A DNA stretch of 52,257 nt from Phoronis australis (lineage: Eukaryota > Phoronida > Phoronidae), in contig NMRA01000620.1 of the NCBI GenBank assembly GCA_002633005.1, forward strand, positions 146,520 through 198,776, in the 5' to 3' direction. The translations under genes were made by a program, and so were the position numbers. Below are positions 24,392-36,900 of this stretch, in pieces; position 1 is the first letter of the stretch, and the number at the start of each line of letters is the position of its first letter. Under the pieces are notes generated by a model. The model made no database searches and was not told where the DNA came from. It saw only the letters and a program-made list of their open reading frames with translations.

Positions 24392-25225
24392 ATGGGAAAA
24401 CCCCACTGCCGAATGTTTACTATTCCGAAGGTTCACTTCAGTCTTCGAAAATTCATTACTCGCAGTTTCACTAATCCGAAATTATCTAAAATTTCGAAGT
24501 CAGGTGTAACTGTTATACATGTACTTTTACATGCAAAAATAAACGACGCTTCCTTTGTTACAGTGTAGATACAAGTGTACTGAAAACAACTTCCGGGTAA
24601 AAATCACTTTGTTTGGGTTTCATGCCCCTTGTGAAATTACCCGAATGTCTTATGAATACGGAAGAGTAAGTACTTGCATTTCTAAAAGAATATGAAGCAG
24701 GAATATTGATCAATTATCAGTCACGATGCATTCATCAATTCCATGTCAAGATCGCATCATTTCCGACCGCGACAGTTAAGGTTACGGCCGATACGCATTT
24801 TAACCTCACCCATCGGAACTACTCGCACCGCCGGGTCGAAACTAAAATAAGGTACTTAGTAGGCTACCCAAAAGTCTCATTAAAACCGCCGTTGATCGTC
24901 GCAGCCCGGACCCGTGCCCCAGACGTTGTCCCTTATTGAGAATGAGCCTTTAGTAAGATTCAAGAATCACGTTTGGTAGTGATTGAAACTGAGCTCTTTT
25001 GTGGTGTAAATCAATGTTTTAGGAACTATTGAAGTCCTGCAACCATTCAAATGGTTACATGACGGACACAAATATACTTTAGTCGTGTCAGTTCCGACTC
25101 ATTAGCAGATAATCAGAGTAACTAACTGTCGGAGTTTAGTTTCGGAATTGTGGACATTCGTCGTAGTGAACTTTCGAAGATAGAGAACCTTCCGAGTAGT
25201 GAAGCTTCTGACATGTAACCTTGGA
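24392..25225. repeat. Inverted pair of degenerate TTCCGAAGGTTCACTA minisatellites
   Basis: At 24397-24505 the motif CTATTCCGAAGGTTCACT repeats in degenerate form. At 25130-25215 the complementary motif (GTGAACTTTCGAAGATAG, CCTTCCGAGTAGTGAAGC) appears in the opposite orientation. The two arrays may be the ends of a 0.8-kb non-autonomous element. The sequence between them is unassigned. Confidence 0.5.
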
Positions 25226-28155
25226 AATCTTTTCCATCAAGTTTGTTGCTCGTATGAAATCTACGAGGCTGTGCACCATTGACACTGAATGAGAAGAGAA
25301 GGCTTACGTCGCTGACCAAAGTTTTAAATAGGTCTAGACTTACTTTTAATACGAAAATTCGGGATTACTCAGTGCAACAAAACGCGGTCGTTAAATGTCT
25401 GTTTTTTAGAAACGAAACAGTAGTCAGTGAACGTACCGGCGGCGTGTACTGAACCTAAAAGAAAGGAAATGCACACACGTGTACAAGCATGCATGTCAAT
25501 CCACCAATCTACAATCAAGACGGACACTGGATAAACAACATATTTGACGATCACTTTCAATTCGAAATGCTGCACGTTATCCATACTATTCTAGCCAGTA
25601 CACCAAAGTATCAGATACCAAACCCATTTTCTCCTGTTTTGTTTCTTGGTCGATTAAGACACTCATAAGGAAGTAATTTTTGGTAGCTTTCTCGATGCCA
25701 GTAGCGGATTTAGAGGGTCGAAGGGGCCCATGTCTCCCCCTCCCCAAAACTTCTCCCAGATTCCATTTGGCAGTTCGGGGGTGCCAATGACGGACAAATT
25801 CCTGAATAATACTCTGTCCTGCCCCCCCCCCTTAACTAGGCATGGACATTTACTTCTTGACCCCCTTGTTACTCAATGGTGTAGGGACCACGCGCGTTCA
25901 GTGCCCCTGGATAGCATAACGCCTCCTCTAATCGTCAGCACGTCCCAGCCGTCTACCCAAACACCAATCGGGCCAAGTACGGCCCGATGATTATGTGAAG
26001 CGCTTTACACCGGATAAAATGCACGCAGTCACAACATCTTGAGAGACATTCTCGTTGATAAACGTGGGGGTAAAGTGTGAGATCAGCACGCGCACTGCTA
26101 TATTGCCTCTTGAGCAAAGGAAATGTACTGATGTTGGTGTTGATGTTATTTTTGTTGATAGAAGACGCCGTCTTCCAATGAAACGTTCCCAATTGATGAC
26201 AATTTCCATACACGAGGTACAAGGACACCCACTCTTGTTGCAAAATTTGTGACTGTTAACAAACTTTGGAAAATATCTTCTTATCAAGATAATCACATAA
26301 CCGTCGCTTCGGTCTTAAACTAGTTGCCACGAGATGCGAAAAGTTCTCTTGGCAACCACGGGGTGGGTAGTAACGAATTATAAAATTAAATGACGACGTA
26401 ATAAAATTGAAGATAAGGATTCGCAAATTGGTTGAAAAACAATATGCAGCTGATGTTGTATGACGGTCACGTGACGCCTACTTGACACCAATTAGCTAAT
26501 GGTGTTGCTAAGGCTTCTTTTTCAAAAGTCTGATTTTAGACTACTCTAACACCACAATTATTAACGTTGACTAAATTGGGTTTTTTCCGCATCAGTGGCA
26601 AGGATTTAAGAAGGGACGACTGAAATGGCACAGCCCTCGTACGGTTTTTTGACACAAGAGAGGATTGTTCTGTTGGTTGCTGAGCATCTATTTATCACTC
26701 AGCAGTAGTTCTCTCCGCCCAGTTTCCATCTTCCATTGAAAATATTATTCTGCAATTTTACCCGCATGGGAAATTGTGGCAATAATCTTGAATTTGTTAT
26801 GGCGTAAAGCTTCTAGTACTGTTATCGTCTCACGTACGCCAAAATTTGGCCAAAATTAATTTTATGCAGCATTAAATGCTCGTTTTCTTGTGGTCGTGCT
26901 TGCAAAATGCACTGCCGCATTAAAATGCTAATGAAGGTGAAATTCCTCTTTTTGGACAAACATTTCACGAATTGGGTTTCGTATTGGATTGTGATTAGAC
27001 TAAGCTGCGCCATTGTACTATCATTGCTGTACGTACGACTGTGTTTGGTTGGAACCCATCGGGTTCCGTCTCGTCATTGTTCATGTCGTCTACATATTAC
27101 ACCGAAAAACTTTCGATACATTTATCTGGCGCTGTGTAGTAGAGATAAGGGCTGCAGGTAACAATGAATGATCGAGTGGTGTAGTAAAACATTCACTTAA
27201 GTCACTGGGACATTAGAAGCCTCGGTATTTGGACAATAAACTTTGATTAGCGACGACAATGAGTTGTTGGCATCGTGCAGGTTAGTGCATGTGTACATCA
27301 TAAGTTAGGTCACCGTGCCCAATTACCCTACATGATGGCGGCATAGGAAGCTCAAGATACAGCAGCCGACATGACATGTCATTACCCGCCGAACATAAAG
27401 ATGTTTTTGCATGCTCCTAACTATGTTAATGTATAGCACGAACTAAGCAACAATGCATGCGCGCAACGAACCTAAAAATGGGGTTCTCGCAGTTTTGAAA
27501 ATGTGGACCTTGTACTAAAATTCACGGAATGTGTATTGGGTATTCGCCGAGTTTGGGTACTTTTTCCTTTTTTAGTGGATTCTTGTCTCGTTTTCTAGGT
27601 TCTTCGGAGTTTTTTGATTCTCTGAGGCGGACTCTTTTGCCCACTTCGCCAAATGGGTGCGCGCATGCAATGCTAGTTTAACTTAACCTACGCTAAACAA
27701 AGTGCAGTTGTTTGGAAACTTGTAAATGCGAAAACAAAAAAGTTGTGAATAGGTGACCTTTGCTTTGTACAGCAGTACCTCGCGGGCTCACATACCCTGC
27801 AGCATGCAGTGTTATTCCCAGAGCCATGTTAAGATACTCAGTGGACTCGGTTCCGTGATTTGCAGCGGATTTTTTTCGCACAAAACTAGTTCTTAAAACA
27901 CTTGGCAAATTCAAAATTTCAACTTACTTCAAATCCACATCGTCACTATTTGTTGTGTTTCTAATTAATTTCCCAAGCAATCATAGAGATAAGGAATTAG
28001 CCTGCAAGTTTCTCTTTTTATGGGAAAATAGAATACAAGAAGAGTTCGCCGTCATCACGTGGAGTCGATGTGTTGTCTCTTTCCTTTCAGGCTGTGCTGT
28101 ACGTTAAGATATGCAAATGTTGCCCGCACTTCTGATGCAGTGTTGTTTATTGCAG
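25226..28155. other. No confirmed gene (about 2.9 kb)
   Basis: All frames are short and unrecognised. Near 25696 the words GCCAGTAGCGGATTTAGAGG occur. These are a common tail of interspersed repeats in animal genomes and are probably a repeat fragment. A poly-C tract lies at 25823-25832. Confidence 0.4.
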
Positions 28156-28202
28156 TTAGGTTCATAAAAATCTCACCATTGTGACCTCAGTGACGGATAC
28201 AG
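28156..28202 (+). other. Candidate 5' untranslated exon
   Basis: A 47-nt segment is bounded by a strong acceptor (TGTTGTTTATTGCAG) and a near-perfect donor (ACAG|GTAAGTACG). It has no useful reading frame. The first coding exon of the transporter at 30854 itself begins with an acceptor 9 nt before the ATG, so an upstream untranslated exon must exist. This is the best-placed candidate, 2.65 kb upstream on the same strand. Transcript data would settle it. Confidence 0.35.
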
Positions 28203-29139
28203 GTAAGTACGTTTAAATTGAAGAGACATTACACGATCTGCAGAAGAATTTGAGACTGCATTGTACAGGTATAGTTTACAGAATGATATGCTTACTTCTT
28301 ACTCTTTGTGATGCGTGGTGAAACAATTTCGCATCGGCCTCCAGAAGTGCACCAAGTAGTCATCAGCCGACAAAATATTCATCTCTAGTTTAGCGAACAC
28401 AGTCACGTGTTTTACGCAGAAGTGGCGCCTCTGAATCAGCAGTTGTAACTGTCTGCATTGCCACATACTCCCAAGCACCTCCTGCAGCTGCTGAAAAAAG
28501 TAGTGGCTACAACCTCTTGACCTTTGCCCTCTACGCTCTACAGATTCATGAGTATGTGTAGAAGGAAAAGTCTTCTAGGTGTCACTGTCGTTGAGAATGC
28601 ATCATATCTTCCACAAACTAGCCTACGTCATTCTTGAAGACGCAATTTTAGACTGAAAACAAATGTACATGTACGTTGCATGTTACTGGTTACTGGTTGT
28701 GCTATCATACGGCCAAGTTAGTCAGAAACGTGAATTTAATCTTGTGGAATGGACAGCATTCGTACAACAGCGTAAGACACTTCATCTTACATATATTGTC
28801 TGCGATTGGCTGAAAACCCCGGATTTCTTGGGGCCATGAGGTTTCATACGAAGCACTGTGACCTTTAAGGTTATCCCAAGTACATGCAGTAAACTGTCAA
28901 TGTCCGGCTCCAAGTGAATAGCCTCTACGTCATCAACCAGCCTTCTCAGTCACAAGAATGCTAAAAAGCTGTATCATTTGTTCTGTTACAGATGCATTTG
29001 TTCTACCACAGTAGATGATGGTTGTTTACAAACAATTCGTGCAATTGCTTAGGCGGTATCCCATCTTCACTTAGCGGTTGATGTAGCTCAACCAAACCAA
29101 TCTCAAAACTAGTGCTTAATCGCTGATGAGACAACAATA
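28203..29139. other. Probable 5' intron of the transporter gene, no gene seen
   Basis: Unassigned sequence without coding signals. Confidence 0.4.
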
Positions 29140-30310
29140 GGCCTTTTGCGAGTTTATAACAATAACGCGAGATTATGTGAGACTTAACTGTGACGTCACG
29201 GGAAGTGGGGCAAAAGCTTGTCGTTTGGTCATTTGCCCAATACGGTAGCAGAGTGTATTCTGTTATTGTCTTCGAGTTTTTAGCCGTTTAGTTCGAAAAA
29301 TGTCCAAAAGCATTGCTGTTATGGCAAATGAACTTCAGATTCGCACTACAATACGTTCTATCGCGTTCTGTACTAATTTCGTCCCGTGTATTTTAAACGG
29401 GCGGTAGGCGAAATCCGCTCACTGGTAAAGTTTTCACCTCGTCGAAAATACATTCTACACCTATAATTAGCACCTAAAAGGCTCTTACTTTCTTCAGTGA
29501 CTCTTTCTGCTTCTAAACATATCTTCGATGAAGCATATATACGGGAATTCAGGTGACTTAGGCGAAGAATTCCAACTCCACTTTGTGGTTACTGTTAACT
29601 TTGTCCGCGCGCGCGATTACCACAATCAAGTATTTCAACTGAGTCAGGTGAGTATGAGGCAAAGGCTAGCGCGAGACTGAGCGAAGCGCGAGATCTGGCG
29701 CGTGACCTGGCGCGTGACACTTGCAAAATAGCATGAGAAAATATCAAGTGAAATTTGTAAGATTTGTGTCCCTTGGACTTTTTGTTCGTCAACAGGCGTG
29801 ATTTCACGTAACTTCCTCAAAATGGCGGCTCTTTAGTGAGAGAAACTCGAGAGAACCGCGAGGTTTTCATGAATATGCTCAAGTTATTTGTAGACTAAAT
29901 TGTGTCCAGAGTCAGGGTATGTGTTAATTATAACTTCATGTGCACATATGCATGTTTCATTTGGTTTTATTTGCTGTATTTTGAAGTGAATATCTTTTTA
30001 TGGGGATACACTATCGCCCCTGTATGCCTGCGCTTTTCAGGCCTAGAGCGGGTTAAGTTCCAATTTCAGTCCGTTCACAGCTTCGCACAACATAACAAGG
30101 TCACATTTTCTTCGTCTATTCACAGTTATTCCACGACCCATCTACCATATCTTAAGTTGTTTTAACGTTTTAAGCGTAAAATTCGCCATAAGAACTCCAG
30201 TAAGTTTTAGCGTGTGTAGCAAAGACTCGGGGCAAAACAAGAGCAATATGGCGGGTTTTGCCCCCTTTCCGGTGACGTCACAGTGACTAGCGAGAAACTC
30301 GCAAGTGAGC
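29140..30310. mobile_element. 1.17-kb element bounded by CRE-containing inverted repeats
   Basis: The left end holds CTTTTGCGAGTTT (29143 on) and CTGTGACGTCACGGGAAG, then GGGGCAAAAG (to 29216). The right end holds the complements TTTTGCCCCCTTTCC, GGTGACGTCACAG (30256-30283) and AAACTCGCAAG (30295-30305). The arms are imperfect and about 75 bp long, each with a full TGACGTCA site. The interior has GCGC-rich microrepeats (29668-29720) and an AAAATGGCGGC (YY1-like) word at 29819 but no protein. It is most likely a non-autonomous inverted-repeat element. Confidence 0.55.
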
Positions 30311-30853
30311 TATTACATGGACATCATTAAAGACAATTAACAAATTTGGGAGTGCTCAAATTTTGCACACTCATCGGCCTGCATTGTCCGTCAACACAAA
30401 TGCACTAAACGAAATATAAAATTAGTGGACTACAGTCGAAAGGATAAAGGCGTCAACTGGCATACATTGTTCATGTACGCTGGCATAGGTCTTGTGCGAT
30501 TCTGAAAACGATTTACTCCTAACGTAAGACAGCTAATGGTAGCAATACCGGCGCTGTAAAGCCATTTTCTCGACTTGTTCGCGGACGTTATCTGCCTCTT
30601 TTCTATTATCAAATTATCCTCTAAATGGGTTCTTTTCCTTTACCACCCTACCACCTTTCCAGAATCCACATTGAATGGTGAATTTAGCTTCCATCATATT
30701 TTGATATAGAAGCGTCAATGTTGAAGTCCTCGTTACGCATCTTTGTGAAAAAAACGTCACATGTTAATAACGGATATTGGTTTGATACGCGCTTTTGAGT
30801 CAGAAAATGGCGAATATTATTACTAATGGATGTTATTTTGGTTTAACCTTTAG

Positions 30854-30964
30854 ACGTGCCAGATGCGTGCTTCCCTGCATCGAGAAGATGGTGACATCTC
30901 GCGTGAATATAGTAGACTGGAGGTCTTTGTGCTATTCACTTGCTTCCTTGGTACTTTCATACGA
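30854..30964 (+). CDS. MFSD4-type transporter, first coding exon (ATG at 30863)
   Basis: An acceptor (TTTAACCTTTAG) ends at 30853, and nine untranslated bases precede ATG at 30863. The exon encodes 34 residues: a hydrophilic N-terminus with REDGDISREYSRLE, then the start of membrane helix 1 (VFVLFTCFLGTFIR). The donor ACGA|GTAAGT ends it in phase 0. The start is supported by the paralogous exon at 47523, where acceptor, 9-nt leader, EDGDISR motif and phase-0 donor recur. It joins to the exon at 36966 across a 6.0-kb intron. Confidence 0.8.
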
Positions 30965-33900
30965 GTAAGTAATGTTCATTGTTGTTTCAATAAGGACGAC
31001 TTTTAGAATATACGCACGGTTGACATTCACATGCCGAAACGCGACTTAACCACCATGGATTTCGCGTTCAAGCACAGCTGCACGAGTTGTGTTTGTGAAC
31101 CTAACTTGTAACAGTTCGAGGAATTTTCTATAAAGCATCAAATAGTGCCTGCAAGCATGCCTTGCCAATATAGAAAATTATTTTAGCTGAGCAACAAATG
31201 CGCGAGACCGACTCCAAATTCACCAGAGTCGCCGCAACCAGTACAAAACCAATGCTGATTTTTTATCCGTTGTGCAATTATTCGAGATTTTTCGGCGAAT
31301 GTCTTTACTTGATTGGATTTTATACCTTATCTCCGGAAGAGAACTTTCTTAAATCAGAATGAGGACATACCTCACAACGTGCTATAATCATTGTGTCACC
31401 TGTCTCTTGGGTCGACTTACCGTTCTCGATAGTTTTGAGATTGTCTGTCCGGATAACTCATCTTCAATTTAGTATACCTGTCGGTACATATACGCTGGTG
31501 TCGTCTGCTCGAAACGAAAGTTAAACACTACATATCTCAAGTCATTAAGGCCGAGGTCAGGAGTTTGTCTCATGAAAACTTGTGTCGCTCGGTTTTGCTG
31601 TTCCTTTTTATTCGAAAGAAATGCCAACCCGACAGAAAACAAGGTTTAATTTTTCTTTTTGACACGGTCACACTGGACTACGATTTTTCTTTGCTTTGCA
31701 CTGAGATTAATACATGGGATCAAGAAGAATACAAAAAACTTGACTTCAGAACCAGGAATTCCACTGAGGAAACGAATGCTCAAGTCGATGCAAGCATCCG
31801 GTTTGCCAGATCTTTAAACACAAACCCCAAGAGAGAGTTTGCGGACAAAGAGGTCGCGGTGTACACCAAAAAGGATTGGCCAGTGTGATTCTACGTCAGC
31901 AATTCTGAGTGTCCACGAAACATACCGAAGATGGATGATTGAGGTTCTTTATACGCAGGCTACAGAAACAACATGAGGCGTTGCCTTTCCCGTGAATCTC
32001 TCGCTAAATTATTTCAACTACCTATTGCAATCCCTACAGAACAGGAATTCTTGCCAATTTGCGAGCTCCTCCCGTTATTGGTTAGTATCGACAGAACAAA
32101 CATGGAATTTCAGTATATCTGCATCATTCTGTGTACGTCCTTGAAGCCATCTCTTGACACGGTTTCAAGAATAAAAGAATCTTCCCGGGCATTCGCTTTT
32201 CACTACCCCTGCTAGTGCGGTAAGACTAAAGAAATTTCAACAAAATGAAAATTATCAAAAATTGCCTCGATTGAACTGTGAATGACGAGAGACTGGACGA
32301 CCTAATTGTTTTTGCAACCGAAAGGGATTTGACAGGTAGTGTAAGCTCTAAAGGCGTAATCGACGTCTGGTGTAAAAAAGAACACGTACCTAAATGTAAA
32401 GACCGCTAGTTCATGATATTTCAATGACTTCTCAAAAGTCTACAGGTCTTTGAAAACAAGAAGCAACAATTTCGAACTCTAGCTACAAACGGTAGCGTTT
32501 AATCAACCCGACAGCACGTTGGCGTCTTGCAATAAATGTCTTGATAATGGGAAGGTTTTTGACTGAGGTACAGTAATCATCTAACAAGATGGTTTCACTA
32601 AAATACCTTCACAGCAACTAGGTGGAACATAAAACAACAAAGCTCCTAGACGGTCTGAAGACCATTTACAAAACCAGTCTTCATGGGAAGTTCAAGCGCT
32701 TGATTTTCAAGCGTAGTCTCTTACCAAAACTGACGTGACCTGTATATGAAGTAACAACAACAGCAGGGATAAAATGGGAAAGAGGAACAAGTTCTTACTA
32801 AGATGGCTTGGAGTTCCCCCCTCACTTGTCTTACAAGGGTAGTGGTTTTATTTCCGAAATTCTAAGCTACAAGTGCCATTTACATTTCTGGTATTAGAAT
32901 TTAAGGTGGCAAAGACAAGTTTGGTGATGACTTCAATGGACTCCCAGGATGACAAAATAAGGCTGGCAGTCAACCAAACGGCAATGGGGAAGAAATTGTC
33001 AGGAAGCACCGCAGTCGTAGAAGCAGAAAGTAAATTCCAGCATAGTGACATCTTTTGTTCTACCTGCAGACAGAGTCTGGGAATTGAGACACGACAGAGT
33101 TAGCCAGGTGCAGATCAGACAGATGGTGCAATAGGCTATTAAAAGGCATGAAAAAGAGTTTAGAGAAGCCAAAGCGAGTTAGATGAGGGGTCAAATCACC
33201 GGGAAAGGGTCGAAGACAGACAGCAAGAAGATAGCGTTATCTGAACAATTGAGAATGGAACCATTCAGAATACAGTTTTTACTTTGATCGATGTACGATC
33301 TGTTATCAACACCAACTCGAGCAGATGAGGTCTGACAGAGAATTCAAAGCGTCTATTATGTGTCGATAGTGGATAAATAAAGCATCGCTTTCGACAGCAA
33401 TATCTAGTTTATAGCGAATCCATCTACATGTATGCAGCCGGCTGGGCTATTTGGAAACATTCTCTCACAAGCTAAATGTTTATCCTACAATGGGAAACGA
33501 GAAAGGAGGTGCGTGTGAATGTTCACGGTCCCGGCAGTATCGAACCTGATCCTTTGCCATTTTACAGTAACATCATTAGGAGCTGCATTCTTTTGTTTAC
33601 TGTCAGAACACTTCATGAATGGAAAAATCACTATAAACACGGTTATAAAGAATATTTTACTAAATTTATGCATTTATTCAATGGAAACGTGTTTTTGACA
33701 AGGTAACCTTGGACCATGAACTTCCTTTATAAGCAATTTCAATGCAAACGATCCCACATCCTCTTCAAGCGTCGTTTAAGAAAATATGTAACTTTCATGA
33801 GCTCAGTATTTTGAGTGATTCATGACATATTGCATGATAACAACCCATATTGCATGATAATAACCCTTATAGCACAATATTAGCGTCAAATGACAGATAC

Positions 33901-36900
33901 AACCGTGTAATAACCCATAAAGTTATCTCACTAGTGAGATAACGATTTGGCGGGAAACCGAGGACGGAGTCGAACCCCGGGACCTTGGAGTTGCTGGTCG
34001 CCGACTTTTCCACTACACCATGCGGCGATTGACGTCATCAAGAGTGAAAATAGAATACTTAATTGAGCACGTGCAATAATCGCCTGTTCAACAAACCGCA
34101 TTGTACTGTACGCTAAAAAAATAAGACACATAATTTCCTTAAAAATGATACCTTAATTCAGTGAAATTTTTCTCTCATGTGCTCTTACTTGTAAATCACC
34201 GATCTCCAGTTTGAATGCGGGTATCGTGTCGTCAGGATCTTTGACTTGAGTATTATATTCAGTTATCATTGGTAACCTATTTTAGCAGACGATTATTTCC
34301 CGGTCGAAGCTTAGCGTAAAAAAACGCGTTTTAAGCTATAATAGTTGGTAAACCTTAATTTTAAATTCAATTTATTTCTATTATATTTAAGTTTTCAATT
34401 GATTTTGAGTAAAAGCATTATTTGACAAAAATAGCCCGGCTTTTCTTAAAAGGTCACGAACTCCGACCCCGGGCCTCTGACATAGAAAGTAGTTACAAAG
34501 CCGTGGAGAGTCAGAAAAGGTAAATCGATTCATTGCAATGTTTCTCGTTTAGTATGTGGTATAAATAGATTATTACATGTTCTCAGCCGTTATCCCCCTC
34601 GTGGATTTTGGAGAATTATCACCCTCGGGGCTAACGCCCCTCGGGCGATAATTTTCCAATATCCACTCGGGCTCTAGATAACGGGAGATAACGACTTCGC
34701 CATTTAATAATATATATATATTGCATGATAATAACCCATATTACAGTCTGGCTGACGATTGAAACATTTGCGTCGCTTAAATTTCTTTGAGCGCGATTTT
34801 GATTCACTGGTCTATGTGCCACGTAGAAGGTTTTTAAGAGTACTTACTAATACGGCCATTTTCTGGGGATAATTTTATTTTGCTGTTTAAACTTACTAAT
34901 TTTCGTAATATCTGACACCTATAAGAATATCAATTACGAGTTATGCGATTTTAACCGAAAGTAGTTGTGTTAACGATATTGTACTATCTACATGTAGTAC
35001 CTTGCATGTAAGAAGGAGGACTATTCAACTTCAAAACGCCCCCGTTGTGTTGCAATACGGATTACAAATGGATTGTATTTTCTCTTTTAATTTATTATTC
35101 AAGAAATCATAACTAATTTGAGTTAGGAATTGGCTCATTTGATGGAAAGTATGTTTAGAGTAACTTTAAAGCTATGACGTAATTGCACTGACACTTAAAG
35201 TAAATTTCCATTTGCAATATTTAACCTGCACAACATCAAATGTATTGACTTTCTAAAACGTCTCTGAGGTGGTGGCGTGCTACAACTATTATTCAAATCT
35301 CTTGGTCTATTTACACCGACACTTGTCTATTTACAATTTTAATAATGGCTGTATTTCACTGCAGTAATTCGCAGCTTAACATAAATAAATATCCAAGCCA
35401 TTGTTGTTGCACGACATATAATCAATCGAATTAGGTCTAAGGGCATTTTTAATTAATTTTATCCAATTCCCTGCAGCACGTGAATCAACAAAGAATAGCG
35501 GATGAACCAAGTTACTTGGCAGCGCTCGATTTGGCCCCTTGCAAATCGCCAAGGCAACATCAGATTGTGTTTGGCGAACTAGGAAAAATCTCAAGTCTCC
35601 ACAAAGTCGCAACTGCGAGTACAAAAGTCAGACAATAATTCCCCCTAAATTCATTTCAAAGTACGAACAGTTTTCCTAGATTCATTACCTTTGATTCATA
35701 ACTGGTCCGTCTATTTCGTGAAATCAGCGCATTTGCCTCCACCGCCTCACTTTTAAGCGTGGTGTCAAATGCGCTGATGCAAAATTATAACAAAAAACAG
35801 ACGGAAGTCGAAAATGTTCGGCAAAAATCGGGCAAATCGGTGAAATATGCGCCACCGGTGTATGCGATCGTCTGCGTTTCATGTTCTTTCGCTAGCAGGA
35901 GGAATTGAGATACGGAATGAATGAACGAATGAGTGTACATTTATGAGGTGAAATTGGAGTGAGGTGCGGTACAACCTTGCGACCTTTTTCAGTTTCAGCG
36001 ACCTCAAATTTCGTTTGGCGACCTCGGAATTTTCATTGGTGCCAAATGCGACTTGACGTTAACCTAAGCATCGAGTGCTGTATGAAAATTTCAATTACAA
36101 TGCACCTCCTGTCTTTAATCACTCTGTTTTGGTTTCGGATGCAGGCAAACAGTTAGTTTATTGATAAAAAGTGAAATATTTGCCTCATATACTCTACGGT
36201 TGACGAACATATCGCCATGTCCTGTTGTATTGACTACAGTCTATATACATGTTCACGCCAAGCTAATGTGAAACGATAACTTTAAAATGCCGATTGTTAA
36301 CTGAACCAGTCATAGTTTACCGTGGTAGATTGATCAACATTTTGCAATTGAAACTGTCTTGCTATAAACACAATGGATGAGGCGTGACTGCCGGGAATTT
36401 ATGCTTCGCGTTTGTGCATCACTTCTTCATCTCTCGGCAGGTATTTGTTAATGATGAACGCCAGTGGCAGTGGAGTATAAACATTTTTTAGACTCTGCCT
36501 GTTTAGTTCTCAGATTTTTTCAGGTAATGGCTGTGCAGGCTATACAATAAGTGTAAAGTATTGAGAAAAGTTAAAGTGTAATTGAGCATGGAATCAATAT
36601 AACCAAATATAGAGCTAACAAAATCCTACATGTAGCACGCACGGGAGTAGACAAGGTTGTATCATAAATTTGTTTATGGCCACCTACTATATAGGGATTT
36701 CCAAATCGTATTTCCGTCTCGTTTAACGTGCCATTTATCAAGCAAACTTCTTTTATATTCCATACGCCTGCATGACGTGAGCTAAACGAACATTACATGC
36801 AGCGTCATCTACTCGATTCTCTTTACGTGAATTAATGTGTCGACTAATGTCGCCGTATTTGAAGCAGCTGACAAGAGCATCTATCTCTGTGGGAGGAAAT

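Noticed and set aside
31565-31888. 107-codon open frame in intron 1 as an extra transporter exon
   Set aside because: Not hydrophobic, no good splice sites, and the transporter exons already join in phase without it.
33944-34030. Functional tRNA gene on the minus strand
   Set aside because: A and B boxes and their spacing are right, but the acceptor stem does not pair and the T stem is incomplete, so it is a SINE head or pseudogene.
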